A DNA stretch of 64,000 nt from Armatimonadota bacterium (GTDB taxonomy: Bacteria > Armatimonadota > UBA5829): assembly GCA_039679645.1 (NCBI GenBank), contig JBDKUO010000053.1:1-64000 (forward strand), in the 5' to 3' direction. This document shows, one piece after another, positions 51,845 through 60,125 of this stretch. The translations under genes and the position numbers were made by a program. The notes below the pieces were generated by a model, which searched no databases, was not told where the DNA came from, and saw only the letters and a list, made by a program, of their open reading frames with translations. Every line of letters begins with the position of its first letter. The first letter of the stretch is position 1.

Positions 51845-52417
51845 TTATTCCTCCCGTAATAGGATTTTGAGCGTATTTACAGCAGCATGCATTCTCGACT
51901 TCACCGTCCCCACAGGAATCTCAAGCAGTTCGGCAATCTCGACATATTTGAGACCCTCAAAGTGCGAGAGAGTAAAGACCATCTTCTGACCCTCCGGCAG
52001 CATGGTTATAGCCCGGCGCATCCGAAACCTGCGATACTCCTCCATCAGGTGCACCTCAGGTTCTATGCGCTCATTTGCACGGATGTTTTCAAAGGGCTTT
52101 CGCCCCAGGCTGTTCTGATGGGCCAGTGATATTTCCTCGGAACGGCTATTTGCTTTGCGGCGCTGCGAGAGGTAATAGTTCTTGGCGATCTGGAAGATGA
52201 ATGTGGAGAACTTTCCGGTAGGCTCGTAGCGGTCGCGCGCCCGGTAGAGCCGCAAGAAAGTCTCCTGCAGATAGTCCTCCGCCGTGTCCTGGTCCCAAGT
52301 GAGTTGGAACAGGAACCTGCGGATAGGCTCCGAGTACCGGTTGTAGAGTTCGTCAAAGGCGCAATAGTCACCGGTCTTGACAAGCTCCATCAACTCTGCG
52401 TCCGTCAGTACTTCCAT
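51845..52417 (-). CDS. ECF sigma factor coupled to the anti-sigma/GspE fusion
   Basis: A 190-aa ECF sigma factor. Region 2 (about 15-90: FDELYNRYSEPIRRFLFQLT, DYLQETFLRLYRARDRY, FIFQIAKNYYLSQRRK) and region 4 (about 130-188: LPEGQKMVFTLSHFEGLKYVEIAELLEIPVGTVKSRMH) are complete. ATG 52417 has GGGAGGAC upstream. The stop codon is 2 bp before the start of the zf-HC2/GspE gene, the standard sigma/anti-sigma gene order. Its regulon is unknown. The divergent secreted protein gene at 52596 shares the 178-bp upstream region and is one candidate target. Confidence 0.92.
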   Translation of the reverse strand: MEVLTDAELMELVKTGDYCAFDELYNRYSEPIRRFLFQLTWDQDTAEDYLQETFLRLYRARDRYEPTGKFSTFIFQIAKNYYLSQRRKANSRSEEISLAHQNSLGRKPFENIRANERIEPEVHLMEEYRRFRMRRAITMLPEGQKMVFTLSHFEGLKYVEIAELLEIPVGTVKSRMHAAVNTLKILLREE

Positions 52418-52560
52418 TCGTCCTCCCGACAGCGTTTACATATGATAGAACGCTTTGGAAGCAAAAATGTTCGATCCACAGCCTTTTATACTTCGCGGGC
52501 GAATGCCCCGAAGGTTGAATATATTCGCGCGCAGAGAACCGTACCGTTTCCTCAGTCATT

Positions 52561-52589
52561 TTGCACCGGATCGCTTTTGGTGGTAGAGT
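52561..52589 (+). promoter_or_regulatory. promoter giving a leaderless transcript
   Basis: TTGCAC (52561-52566), 17 bp, TAGAGT (52584-52589), then 6 bases and the ATG at 52596. A start at the normal distance falls on or next to the A of ATG, and no Shine-Dalgarno is present. Confidence 0.6.
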
Positions 52590-52595
52590 ATAAGT

Positions 52596-54149
52596 ATGAA
52601 AAGAGCACTCATATTTGTCGCACTTATAACCATTGCTTTGGCCTCATGCGCTTTTGCCGATTCGCCTGCCGACTGCGCGGGTGTTATCCGTGTATTCGGG
52701 GACCAGTCCAACTGGATGAGCATGTGTTTTATGGTAGGTGACGGCAGTTGGGTCGTGACGACTCTCGACTCGATAAGCGAGAAAGTCGGTACAACTGCCA
52801 CTCATCTGATCCGTTATCCGGTCTTCGTTAGTGCGTATACCGGCGCGGCATATCAGTGCGAACTCAAGGCTTACGATAAAGACCTCAATATAGCCCTGCT
52901 CAAACTCCCGATAAGCGGATTTCCCGCAGTCACATTCGCTCAATCGAGTGACTTTTCCAAGGCTGCTATGGGCACTATGGGTGAGCTTATGAGCGGCGAT
53001 CCTATCGGCAATCGCTGGCCCACTGATATCTACGGTGTGACTCGTGAGAAGTCGGGCGATTCATATAAGCTTGCAGTCGGTAGTTGGAGCGCAAACAAAA
53101 TATTCGTCACTGAGATCGGCAAATATTACTGGGCGTTTTTAATCGATATAAGTCCGGCTCAGCCTATCCCAAACGGCTCGATTGTCACGCGCGGGCCGCT
53201 TGTTGTCGGCATGTATCTGAACCGCATGGTAATCACAGGCGGCAAGGATGATCAGATATTCGGCAGATGTTCCATCTCCACCGCAATCGCGCGCTGGCTC
53301 GGCGAGCATGGCGTTGACTCTGCAATGCTTTACTCGTCGCCTTCTGCAACAGTCAAACGCGATGCCGATGCGGATACGGTCTTTCAACTCCAGGCGCGCA
53401 TATATTCCATGATCGGCGCATCGAAACCGGACCTTGCGCAATCGAGCGCTCAGTCTCTTGTCAAGCTGCGTCCGTCAGATGCCCAGCCGCACCTTGTCCT
53501 TGGAATCGCGCTTACCGGGCTCGGCAAATTCGATGAGGCCATAAGTGAGTTCGACGCAGCCGCGAAGATCGATCCCAAGCTGCCGACCCTGCGCACCAAT
53601 CGAGCGCTCGCACTGCTCAGGCAGAAGAAAACCGATGAGGCCGAAAAGGAACTGATAAAGGCCGTCGAGGAAGCGCCGGGTGATGTCCGCCCGGTGGCAG
53701 CTCTTGCCGATTTTTATCTTGCAGACGAGAAAAACTACGAGTCATCTCTCACTTATGCGAAGAAGGCAGTCACAATGGCGTCGGACAGCCCGGCCGCTTA
53801 TTTGCTGCTGGCTCGCGTGCAGAAACGTCAGAAAAACTATCAGGACTCAGTCGACTCTATCGGCAAAGTTCTCCAGATGGCCAGAGACTGGCCCGATGCA
53901 TGGTATGCTCTCGGCTCCACATATGAAGAAGCAGGAGATTACGAAAAGGCCGAAAAGGCCTATCGCACACTCGTTGAAAAACAGCCCCAAAACCCAGACT
54001 CGCTGCTGACCCTTGCCTCATTCCTAGTCGATCGCGGCAAGAAAGATGAAGCATCCGAAGTTATTGATAAAATTCGGGCGCTCAACCCATCCAAGGAAAT
54101 ACTTGAATCAGTCCAGACTATAGAAAAAAAGGCCGGCAGCAACAAGTAA
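52596..54149 (+). CDS. exported protease-like protein with TPR repeats
   Basis: A 517-aa protein with a signal peptide (MKRALIFVALITIALASCAFA). Residues about 22-240 resemble a trypsin-fold domain (GVIRVFGDQSNWMSMCFMVG, WVVTTLDSI, YDKDLNIALLKLPISGFPAV), but the catalytic serine motif GNSGGP is replaced by PNGSIVTRGPLVVGMY and the histidine region reads VVTTLD. It is probably inactive. Residues about 260-505 carry six or more tetratricopeptide repeats (LVLGIALTGLGKFDEAISEF, AWYALGSTYEEAGDYEKAEKAY). A periplasmic scaffold role is likely. It is divergent from the ECF sigma operon. Confidence 0.82.
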   Translation: MKRALIFVALITIALASCAFADSPADCAGVIRVFGDQSNWMSMCFMVGDGSWVVTTLDSISEKVGTTATHLIRYPVFVSAYTGAAYQCELKAYDKDLNIALLKLPISGFPAVTFAQSSDFSKAAMGTMGELMSGDPIGNRWPTDIYGVTREKSGDSYKLAVGSWSANKIFVTEIGKYYWAFLIDISPAQPIPNGSIVTRGPLVVGMYLNRMVITGGKDDQIFGRCSISTAIARWLGEHGVDSAMLYSSPSATVKRDADADTVFQLQARIYSMIGASKPDLAQSSAQSLVKLRPSDAQPHLVLGIALTGLGKFDEAISEFDAAAKIDPKLPTLRTNRALALLRQKKTDEAEKELIKAVEEAPGDVRPVAALADFYLADEKNYESSLTYAKKAVTMASDSPAAYLLLARVQKRQKNYQDSVDSIGKVLQMARDWPDAWYALGSTYEEAGDYEKAEKAYRTLVEKQPQNPDSLLTLASFLVDRGKKDEASEVIDKIRALNPSKEILESVQTIEKKAGSNK

Positions 54150-54243
54150 ACAACTCGGTTTATATAGAGAAGATCCCGTAGCCACAGAGTGTTTTTTCGG
54201 AGTTTTACTGCCCCGGACGAGTCATATTAACGGCTTTTCAAGA

Positions 54244-54271
54244 TCGGGCTGAATATCTGGTCCAGCCCGAA
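54244..54271. repeat. family A hairpin repeat, diverged copy
   Basis: TCGGGCTG (54244-54251) pairs with the complementary arm ending CAGCCCGA (54271) around a changed centre. It stands between convergent genes and is followed by AAAAAGATTTTT, so it could terminate either one. Confidence 0.6.
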
Positions 54272-54279
54272 AAAGATTT

Positions 54280-54813
54280 TTAATCTTCTACAACAGGTAT
54301 CCGCTTGATATTAAGATCGGTGAAGATATCTGCCTCGTCTACGCTTGGCGATGAGAACTCGGATACTATGGCACCTTCGGGTCCTGCCTGGAACCAGTGC
54401 AGTGTCTCCGGCACTATCGTATACTGCTCTCCCGGTTTGAGGACTATCTCATGGAAGACAGTGTAATACTCGCTTGGCGCTTTTGCTTTTGGGGATGATA
54501 CAGGTCCACCCGATACATAAAGATACACTTCCCCCTTGCGGCATCTGAATGTCTCCTGCTTGCCTGGTCTGTCCGCTATCGGCGGATGCTTGTGCTCGGG
54601 GCATGTCTGATATGGGAAGATCAGCATTTCCTTGGCGCAGTAGCGGTCATTATTTACGTAGACCACGATCTCAAGTCCTTCAGACTCAAGCCTGCCCAGA
54701 CCAAAGTCCGCTACCTCTATATTTGCCGATTCCTCTGCCGTGATGGCTATACCGGCCTCTCCTAACATCTTGCGCGCTCTTTCCTGAGCCGCAATTAACT
54801 CTGAACGCTTCAT
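54280..54813 (-). CDS. D-lyxose/mannose isomerase-like cupin
   Basis: A 177-aa cupin of the D-lyxose isomerase (YdaE) family. The metal site motifs are CPEHKHPP and GKQETFRCRKGEVYLYV (two His and a Glu), with the later histidine in VPETLHWFQAG. Relatives interconvert D-lyxose and D-xylulose or D-mannose and D-fructose. ATG 54813 has AAGGAGAT upstream. Next to a mannosidase and GDP-mannose pathway in the same window, mannose use is plausible. It is separated from nikR by a CTCCCTCTCC repeat, so it may be its own unit. Confidence 0.82.
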   Translation of the reverse strand: MKRSELIAAQERARKMLGEAGIAITAEESANIEVADFGLGRLESEGLEIVVYVNNDRYCAKEMLIFPYQTCPEHKHPPIADRPGKQETFRCRKGEVYLYVSGGPVSSPKAKAPSEYYTVFHEIVLKPGEQYTIVPETLHWFQAGPEGAIVSEFSSPSVDEADIFTDLNIKRIPVVED

Positions 54814-54862
54814 TATGATCTCCTTGACAATAATTTGAGGTGAGAGATGTCAGCTAAACCCA

Positions 54863-54896
54863 CTCCCTCTCCTGGGGGAGAGGGCTGGGGTGAGGG
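54863..54896. repeat. CTCCCTCTCC-type hairpin repeat, copy 2
   Basis: CTCCCTCTCC pairs with GGGGGAGAGGG and is followed by CTGGGGTGAGGG, matching the copy at 37875-37915. Confidence 0.8.
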
Positions 54897-54968
54897 CGCA
54901 ACCTCTTCATCTTCATTGCTTCATGAGCTAACTTAAAAACTACTTATTCAAGAGATTCCGGGCAACCT

Positions 54969-55388
54969 TCATGAAACCGCTTTTCCTGTGGTAGTCGAAA
55001 CCAGTTGACCGTGTTTAACACCTCGTGTGCTGATAAGCGTGTTAGCGATATATTTCACCTTCGCGCTCGCGCCCTTTAGTATAATGACTTCGAGGCAGTT
55101 ATGCGGGTCAAGATGAATATGCGTGCTGCATAAGACGTACGAGTGGTATTGATGCTGAAGTTCAGTCAGCACGTTGGACAGTTCGTGCTCATGATGCTCA
55201 TAGACGATTGTGAGCGTGCCGACGACTTCAGCCTCCGGGTCTGTCCATTCTTCCTTTACCAGTTCCTGCCGGACGAGGTCTCGTATGGCTTCGGACCTAG
55301 ACTGGTAACCTCGCTCACCTATAAGAACATCGAACTGCCTGAGCAACTCGTCTTCCATGGATACGCCGAATCGTTCGAGTGTGGTCAT
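54969..55388 (-). CDS. nikR: nickel-responsive transcriptional regulator NikR
   Basis: A 139-aa ribbon-helix-helix regulator. The N-terminal DNA-binding part is RFGVSMEDELLRQFDVLI...SRSEAIRDLVR. The C-terminal ACT-like domain has all four high-affinity nickel ligands at the positions of E. coli H76, H87, H89 and C95: H79, H90, H92 and C98 in the stretch LQHQYHSYVLCSTHIHLDPHNC. Nickel-loaded NikR represses nickel uptake or other genes. It lies 12 bp downstream of hemL on the same strand and is probably co-transcribed with it. No nickel transporter is adjacent. Confidence 0.93.
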   Translation of the reverse strand: MTTLERFGVSMEDELLRQFDVLIGERGYQSRSEAIRDLVRQELVKEEWTDPEAEVVGTLTIVYEHHEHELSNVLTELQHQYHSYVLCSTHIHLDPHNCLEVIILKGASAKVKYIANTLISTRGVKHGQLVSTTTGKAVS

Positions 55389-55400
55389 ATGATCCTCCGG

Positions 55401-56687
55401 TCAAACCAGTGCCTGAAAAGCCTGGGCACTGATCTTAATTGTATATTTTATGTCATCCAGTCCATGCGCAGCCGATATAAACGCCGCCTCAAACTGGGAC
55501 GGCGCAAGGTATACTCCGCGCTCAAGCATCGCGTGAAAGAACCGCGCATACAAAGCCGTGTCGCTCTTTTTTGCCGAAGCGTAGTCATATACAGGGTCCT
55601 TGGTGAAGAAAATAGTCATCATGGACCCGACGTTGTTTATGCGCACCCTAACGCCTGCGTCCGCTGCAGCCTTAGTGATACCTTGCTTGAGTTTATCGGA
55701 CTTCCGGTTCAGATCGTCATACAATCCAGGCTGCCTGAGCACTTCCAGGACTGCAATCCCGGCGCTTACTGCAAGCGGGTTGCCAGAGAGAGTTCCCGCC
55801 TGGTACACAGGCCCGACAGGCGCCACCTGTTCCATTATCTCACGCCTGCCGCCGTATGCGCCGACCGGCAGCCCGCCGCCAATGATCTTGCCGAGCGTGG
55901 TGATGTCTGGTGTGACACCATAAAGCTCCTGCGCTCCGCCGTATGATACTCGAAAACCTGTAATCACTTCGTCGAATATCAGCAAGACTCCATTGTTGCT
56001 GCATATCTCGCGCAGGCCGCTCAAGAATCCAGGCTTTGGAGGCACGACACCCATATTCCCCGCCACAGGCTCAACGATGATGCATGCGATCTGATCTTTC
56101 ATAGCATGCACTGCATCCGCAGCCGCATCTATATCGTTATATGGCAGCACTATAGTGTCAGATGCGATACTTGCAGGCACGCCCGCGCTGTCCGGCAGCC
56201 CGAGTGTGGCGACCCCAGAGCCTGCTTTGGCAAGCATATAATCCGCATGGCCATGATAGCCGCCCTCAAATTTGATGACCTTATCCCGACCGGTGTAGCC
56301 GCGCGCGAGCCTGATCGCGCTCATGACTGCCTCAGTGCCCGAGCTTACCAGCCGCACCATCTCAATCGACGGCACAGCGTCAACGATCATCTCAGCCAGC
56401 TTTACTTCCAGGGCAGTCGGAGCGCCGAAGGTAGTGCCGTCCTCCGCAGTTCGCTTAATCGCATCGACTATGCTCGGATATGCATGTCCCAGAATGAGCG
56501 GTCCCCATGAGCAGACGTAATCGATATATGAGTTGCCGTCTTCATCGAAGACACGGCAGCCCTCGCCTCGCTTGATAAAGACGGGCTGCCCGCCGACAGA
56601 CCTAAATGCTCGCACAGGGCTATTTACCCCACCAGGCATTACTATCTGCGCTTTAGTGAAGAGTTCGTTCGACCTCGAAAATATCAT
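55401..56687 (-). CDS. hemL: glutamate-1-semialdehyde 2,1-aminomutase
   Basis: A 428-aa PLP enzyme that converts glutamate-1-semialdehyde to 5-aminolevulinate, the C5 route to tetrapyrroles. [35 protein letters not shown], the cofactor aspartate D239 in [12 protein letters not shown], and K267 in [18 protein letters not shown] are all in place, and the length is normal. Tetrapyrrole supply would serve haem and corrinoids, matching CobO at 9256. It lies between selB and nikR on the minus strand. Confidence 0.95.
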   Translation of the reverse strand: MIFSRSNELFTKAQIVMPGGVNSPVRAFRSVGGQPVFIKRGEGCRVFDEDGNSYIDYVCSWGPLILGHAYPSIVDAIKRTAEDGTTFGAPTALEVKLAEMIVDAVPSIEMVRLVSSGTEAVMSAIRLARGYTGRDKVIKFEGGYHGHADYMLAKAGSGVATLGLPDSAGVPASIASDTIVLPYNDIDAAADAVHAMKDQIACIIVEPVAGNMGVVPPKPGFLSGLREICSNNGVLLIFDEVITGFRVSYGGAQELYGVTPDITTLGKIIGGGLPVGAYGGRREIMEQVAPVGPVYQAGTLSGNPLAVSAGIAVLEVLRQPGLYDDLNRKSDKLKQGITKAAADAGVRVRINNVGSMMTIFFTKDPVYDYASAKKSDTALYARFFHAMLERGVYLAPSQFEAAFISAAHGLDDIKYTIKISAQAFQALV

Positions 56688-56720
56688 ATTAAGTCCTCGA
56701 AAAATAGCTGAGAGCCTTTG

Positions 56721-56749
56721 TTCGGGCGCGATATCCGATCGCGACCGAA
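56721..56749. repeat. family A hairpin repeat, GCGAT-stem copy
   Basis: TTCGGGCGCGAT (56721-56732), loop ATCCG, ATCGCGACCGAA (56738-56749). The inner pairs are GCGAT/ATCGC instead of CTGGAT/ATCCAG as at 48035, a compensated change. It sits between selB and hemL. Confidence 0.7.
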
Positions 56750-56777
56750 ATAGAACGCCAGGTTTTCAAAACCCCAC

Positions 56778-58685
56778 CTATCGCCCAAAAAGTGCTCTCT
56801 GGTCACCCATCCTCCGCGTAATACGCTTGGAGTCAAAATATTCAAGCAGTGGCACAACATATTTTCTGCTCGAATTGATCAGGTCTCTAAACTGCGCCAC
56901 CGTAATTTGTCCGTTTTCCTCGAGATATTTCTTGAGCATATCGGCTGCGCTATCTATGGCATACTTATGGAAATATAAATCGGTGTCAACTTTAGCCAGC
57001 CCGCCGCGCGTCGTAAGCAGAGTCACTATCTCGCGCGTATCCGCTCCATATTTGCGTTCCAGTTCGGTCAGCAGAGGCGGATTAACGCCTGCATCAAGGT
57101 AGGCAGTCTCGATTTTTAACAGCAGTTCTTCCTGTTGAGAATCCAGAGTCATAATATGACCCGGCAGTTTTATAACACTTTCCGATACCTCTACTTCTCC
57201 GTCCGCTGCCATTGACGAGAGTATCGCCTGGAAACCTTTCTGCTCAATCCGCTGCCCCAAAGCAGCCTTAAGCTCATGGATGGGCATTCCGGGTTTTATC
57301 GGATTGGCTTTATGATATGCTGCCAAAGTCGATTTTATCCTGGATGCAATCATATCATACCCGGGCTTATGCACAAACCTGCCGTGCAGTTCGAGCGCGC
57401 GGCCGCCGCTTACCAGTTCTTCCAAAACCGAGTTTACTTCCTGATCACTCAGGCCTGTTCGCTGGATTATATCTTTTCTTGCAAGTCCGGTTTCGCTGGC
57501 AGCAAGCGCGTCCTCAATTATATCCGCCGGGTTGCCGCTGAGCGTGCGTTCGAGCTTTTTTATTATGTCTGCATCGTTTTTTCGGTGTTTAGTTGCGTTC
57601 GGCTCGAGTATTATCCCGCCGCCCATTACGCGAGCAGGAGAGTAGAATCGAAGCACGAACCTGTCTGACCGCGCGGCCACTATTTTGGTCTCAAGCCTGA
57701 GTTGAACCAGCCCTTTTTCTCCGGGGGCTATCTCTTCGCCGCCTAATATCATCACGCGGCCGATCGCTTCAAGCGTGCCTATGTGCATCCTGATGCGCAT
57801 TCTGCTTCTGAGAGGGCGGGGAGAGTCTTTGAGCACCGATACGCTTGCATCGAGCATGTTCGTCGCGCCAAGGTATCCCGGCGGCAGGAGCACGCTTCCA
57901 CGCCCGATATCCGGCACTTCGACCCCCACCAGGTTTAGTGCAACGCGGCTTCCGGCGTAAGCTGAGTCCTGTTTCTTGCCATGGACCTGGATTTGACGGA
58001 CGCGCGAGTCGATCCCCTGGGGCAGTATGGTGACGGCATCGCCGAGCCTGATTGTGCCTGAGACCAGCGTACCCGTCACGACAGTCCCGAAACCCGTCAT
58101 CGTGAACACTCTGTCTATCGGGAGCCTGAACGGTCCCTGCGTTGTGCGCTGAGCCGCCATGTCCGCGAGCCTGTCTATCTCTCTTATGAGGTCATCGACA
58201 CCTTCGCCTGTGGTTCCCGATACCCGAATGATCTTTGCATTTCCGAACGAGGTGTCCTTGAGGTATTGCTCAAGGTCTTCCTGTACGATATCGAGCCAGT
58301 CATCCTCCACCATATCGCACTTGGTGAGAGCGACTACCCCAAGCTTTGTTTCCAACAGCTCAAGTATTTCGAGGTGCTCGCGCGTCTGAGGCATCACGCC
58401 CTCGTCAGCAGCCACTACCAGCAGCGCGATATCGACGCCGCTTGCACCTGCGAGCATATTTTTGAGGAATCTCTCATGCCCCGGCACATCGACAATACCT
58501 ATCTGCTTCCCGCTCGGAAGCATCAGTGATGCAAACCCCAAGTCTATTGTAAGGCCCCGTTCCTGTTCTTCCTTCAGGCGGTCGGTATTGATCCCGGTCA
58601 TGGCTTTAATAAGCGTGGTCTTGCCATGATCGACGTGGCCGGCGGTGCCGAGTATCAGGTGCTTTGTGCTCTCTTGTGAGTCCAT
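56778..58685 (-). CDS. selB: selenocysteine-specific elongation factor
   Basis: A 635-aa GTPase that brings Sec-tRNA to UGA codons marked by a SECIS element. The P-loop is [10 protein letters not shown], then [23 protein letters not shown] and TKCD; domains 2 and 3 follow. The C-terminus (about 390-635) holds four winged-helix repeats that bind SECIS RNA. Its presence shows that the organism reads UGA as selenocysteine. selA, selC and selD are not in the window. A promoter with -10 only six bases upstream of ATG and no Shine-Dalgarno suggests a leaderless mRNA. Confidence 0.95.
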   Translation of the reverse strand: MDSQESTKHLILGTAGHVDHGKTTLIKAMTGINTDRLKEEQERGLTIDLGFASLMLPSGKQIGIVDVPGHERFLKNMLAGASGVDIALLVVAADEGVMPQTREHLEILELLETKLGVVALTKCDMVEDDWLDIVQEDLEQYLKDTSFGNAKIIRVSGTTGEGVDDLIREIDRLADMAAQRTTQGPFRLPIDRVFTMTGFGTVVTGTLVSGTIRLGDAVTILPQGIDSRVRQIQVHGKKQDSAYAGSRVALNLVGVEVPDIGRGSVLLPPGYLGATNMLDASVSVLKDSPRPLRSRMRIRMHIGTLEAIGRVMILGGEEIAPGEKGLVQLRLETKIVAARSDRFVLRFYSPARVMGGGIILEPNATKHRKNDADIIKKLERTLSGNPADIIEDALAASETGLARKDIIQRTGLSDQEVNSVLEELVSGGRALELHGRFVHKPGYDMIASRIKSTLAAYHKANPIKPGMPIHELKAALGQRIEQKGFQAILSSMAADGEVEVSESVIKLPGHIMTLDSQQEELLLKIETAYLDAGVNPPLLTELERKYGADTREIVTLLTTRGGLAKVDTDLYFHKYAIDSAADMLKKYLEENGQITVAQFRDLINSSRKYVVPLLEYFDSKRITRRMGDQRALFGR

Positions 58686-58691
58686 CGCTTA

Positions 58692-58720
58692 ATTGTAGTT
58701 AGCAGCGCCCTCTGGGTCAA
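58692..58720 (-). promoter_or_regulatory. selB promoter, leaderless geometry
   Basis: On the minus strand TTGACC (58715-58720), a 17-bp spacer and TACAAT (58692-58697), then TAAGCG and ATG at 58685. The start site should coincide with the start codon. Confidence 0.7.
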
Positions 58721-58778
58721 GTTGCAGGGCGAACGGGCGAACGCACGAATAACCGTTTTGTGACGAAGTCCAAACGAT

Positions 58779-58903
58779 GGGTAAGGATCTCCGAATCCTT
58801 ACCCAAGAACCAATGCCGGATCTCCGAATCCGGCTATTCCAGCATAGGTTGCGGGGTTCGGAGATCCCAATTGGCATTAAAGTGACGATTCGGAGATCGC
58901 CAC
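58779..58903. repeat. cluster of four hairpins with a conserved CTCCGA loop, family C
   Basis: Two hairpins read in one orientation: GGGTAAGGAT-CTCCGA-ATCCTTACCC (58779-58804) and GCCGGAT-CTCCGA-ATCCGGC (58815-58834). Two read in the other: the loop TCGGAGA within GGG/CCC at 58853-58868 and GTGACGAT-TCGGAG-ATCGCCAC (58882-58903). The loop and inner AT pair are constant while stems differ but stay paired. Confidence 0.75.
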
Positions 58904-58947
58904 CTATCAGGAAATGAGGAGATGTCTTTGCACTTACAGAAGCGTGT

Positions 58948-58989
58948 GTAATACTAACGTATTACATCGTGCTAGTGCGGAGGTAGCAT
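58948..58989 (+). promoter_or_regulatory. palindrome and promoter upstream of the structured RNA
   Basis: GTAATAC-TAAC-GTATTAC (58948-58965) is a perfect 7-4-7 palindrome overlapping a possible -35 box TTACAT (58962-58967). A 16-bp spacer leads to TAGCAT (58984-58989), with a start near 58996. The promoter is of moderate quality; the palindrome suggests a repressor site. Confidence 0.45.
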
Positions 58990-58995
58990 ACAAAA

Positions 58996-59317
58996 ATAGA
59001 GCATAAAGCTAATTGTGAGGGTTAGGTAATAAGGGTATCATCTATATAGCCGGTGACTGAACAGTATGGCCGAAGGACGTAAGGCGGAATACCTGAGAAC
59101 ATACAGTCAGCCGGGAACGACTTTCCAATCTGCCCGCCCGCAGAGTTGTTCCCGAACCCAGGTAAGTCCAAGCGACTAAGTGACCTGCCAGCACGAAACG
59201 CAATTATGTGGACGAACCGGGCGCCGGCTTGCAATTATAACCTAATATGTAATTCATCTTCTCTCCTTCCTTTCAGTATGGATGGTTGCGGTCTCCCCCG
59301 CAACCATCAATTTTTTT
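58996..59317 (+). ncRNA. structured RNA of unrecognised class ending in an intrinsic terminator
   Basis: The gap between selB and the methyltransferase has no reading frame of interest but folds well. A closing helix may form from TTAGGT (59022-59027) with ACCTAA (59240-59245). Inside are three stems. CCGG-TGACT-GTATG (59050-59068) pairs with CATAC-AGTCA-CCGG (59100-59114). GAACGACT (59115-59122) pairs with AGTTGTTC (59144-59151), capped by CTGC/GCAG. CAGGT-AGTC (59159-59168) pairs with GACT-ACCTG (59174-59187). The G-U pair in the second stem works only on plus-strand RNA. A perfect terminator closes the unit. I do not recognise tmRNA, RNase P, SRP, 6S or tRNA-Sec in it. Confidence 0.55.
59281..59317 (+). 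terminator. strong intrinsic terminator after the structured RNA
   Basis: GATGGTTGCGG (59281-59291) pairs perfectly with CCGCAACCATC (59298-59308), loop TCTCCC, followed by AATTTTTTT. It lies 52 bp before the next start codon. Confidence 0.85.
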
Positions 59318-59369
59318 GTGATCCTGCAACTGAAGGGATTCCAAGGCACGCTCACGAATCAACCAGCGT

Positions 59370-60125
59370 ATGAATAATTGTATGACACAAACACAGTTCA
59401 AACAGATAGCTGCGTACTATGATGACCTGATGGCCGGCGTCCCGTATAATCTTTGGGTCAGATATATAGAGGATATACTGGCGCGCATTGAGTATCGTCC
59501 CAAAAGCGTGCTCGATGTAGCGTGCGGCACAGGCAATGTCAGCGAGATACTAGCGGATAAGGGATACAAAGTAGTAGGTGCCGACATAGCTCCGGATATG
59601 ATCGATGCAGCCAAGTCCAAGCACAGCAGCGTGGAATATTTTGTGCAGGATATGGCAGACCTCGATCTGGACGGGCGCAAGTTCGATCTATCTATCAGCC
59701 TGTTCGATTCTCTGAACTATATTACCGACCCGTCTCGTCTTGCGCGCGCAATCAAGCGGGTGGGGGAGCATTTAGTCGAGGGCGGCATCTTCATATTCGA
59801 CGTGAACACTGAGTATGCCCTGGCGCATCATTTCTTCGATCAAGCCAACATCGCATCGAATATTTATCCGCACTATATCTGGAACAGCACGTACGACCAC
59901 TCCACTCGAATCTGCACAGTGAATATGACCTTTGAGGTAATGGAAGACGGCGAAAAGCGCCAGTTCAAAGAGGTCCACATACAGCGCGCGCATAGCCTCG
60001 AGGAGCTTTCGATGATGCTGAGCGACGCAGGCTTTGATGTGGTCGATATTTTCCATGCCTATAAATTTCGCCGACCGACAAGGCGGTCGGACAGAGTATT
60101 TTATGTAGCTAGAAAGGTGAGATAA
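59370..60125 (+). CDS. class I SAM-dependent methyltransferase
   Basis: A 251-aa methyltransferase: motif I SVLDVACGTGNVSEILA, motif II VVGADIAPDMIDAAK, DLDLDGRKFDLSISLFDSLNYI, and a C-terminal beta-rich cap. The fold and the FDSLNYI stretch place it with small-molecule methyltransferases of the YpjQ/Methyltransf_25 kind; the substrate is unknown. ATG 59370 has no clear Shine-Dalgarno and ATG 59382 is an alternative. The stop overlaps the next start (TAATG), so it is coupled to the GH65-like gene. Confidence 0.85.
   Translation: MNNCMTQTQFKQIAAYYDDLMAGVPYNLWVRYIEDILARIEYRPKSVLDVACGTGNVSEILADKGYKVVGADIAPDMIDAAKSKHSSVEYFVQDMADLDLDGRKFDLSISLFDSLNYITDPSRLARAIKRVGEHLVEGGIFIFDVNTEYALAHHFFDQANIASNIYPHYIWNSTYDHSTRICTVNMTFEVMEDGEKRQFKEVHIQRAHSLEELSMMLSDAGFDVVDIFHAYKFRRPTRRSDRVFYVARKVR

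Noticed and set aside
52596-53340. Active trypsin-like protease
   Set aside because: The fold is suggested, but the catalytic serine and histidine motifs are not present.
59281-59317. Riboswitch attenuator of the methyltransferase gene
   Set aside because: No upstream segment was found that pairs well with the terminator arm, so a stand-alone RNA is favoured. Not fully excluded.
58686-59369. selC (tRNA-Sec) near selB
   Set aside because: The gap was read for a long-variable-arm tRNA of about 95 nt with a TTC loop and CCA end. None was seen; the stems found do not form a cloverleaf.
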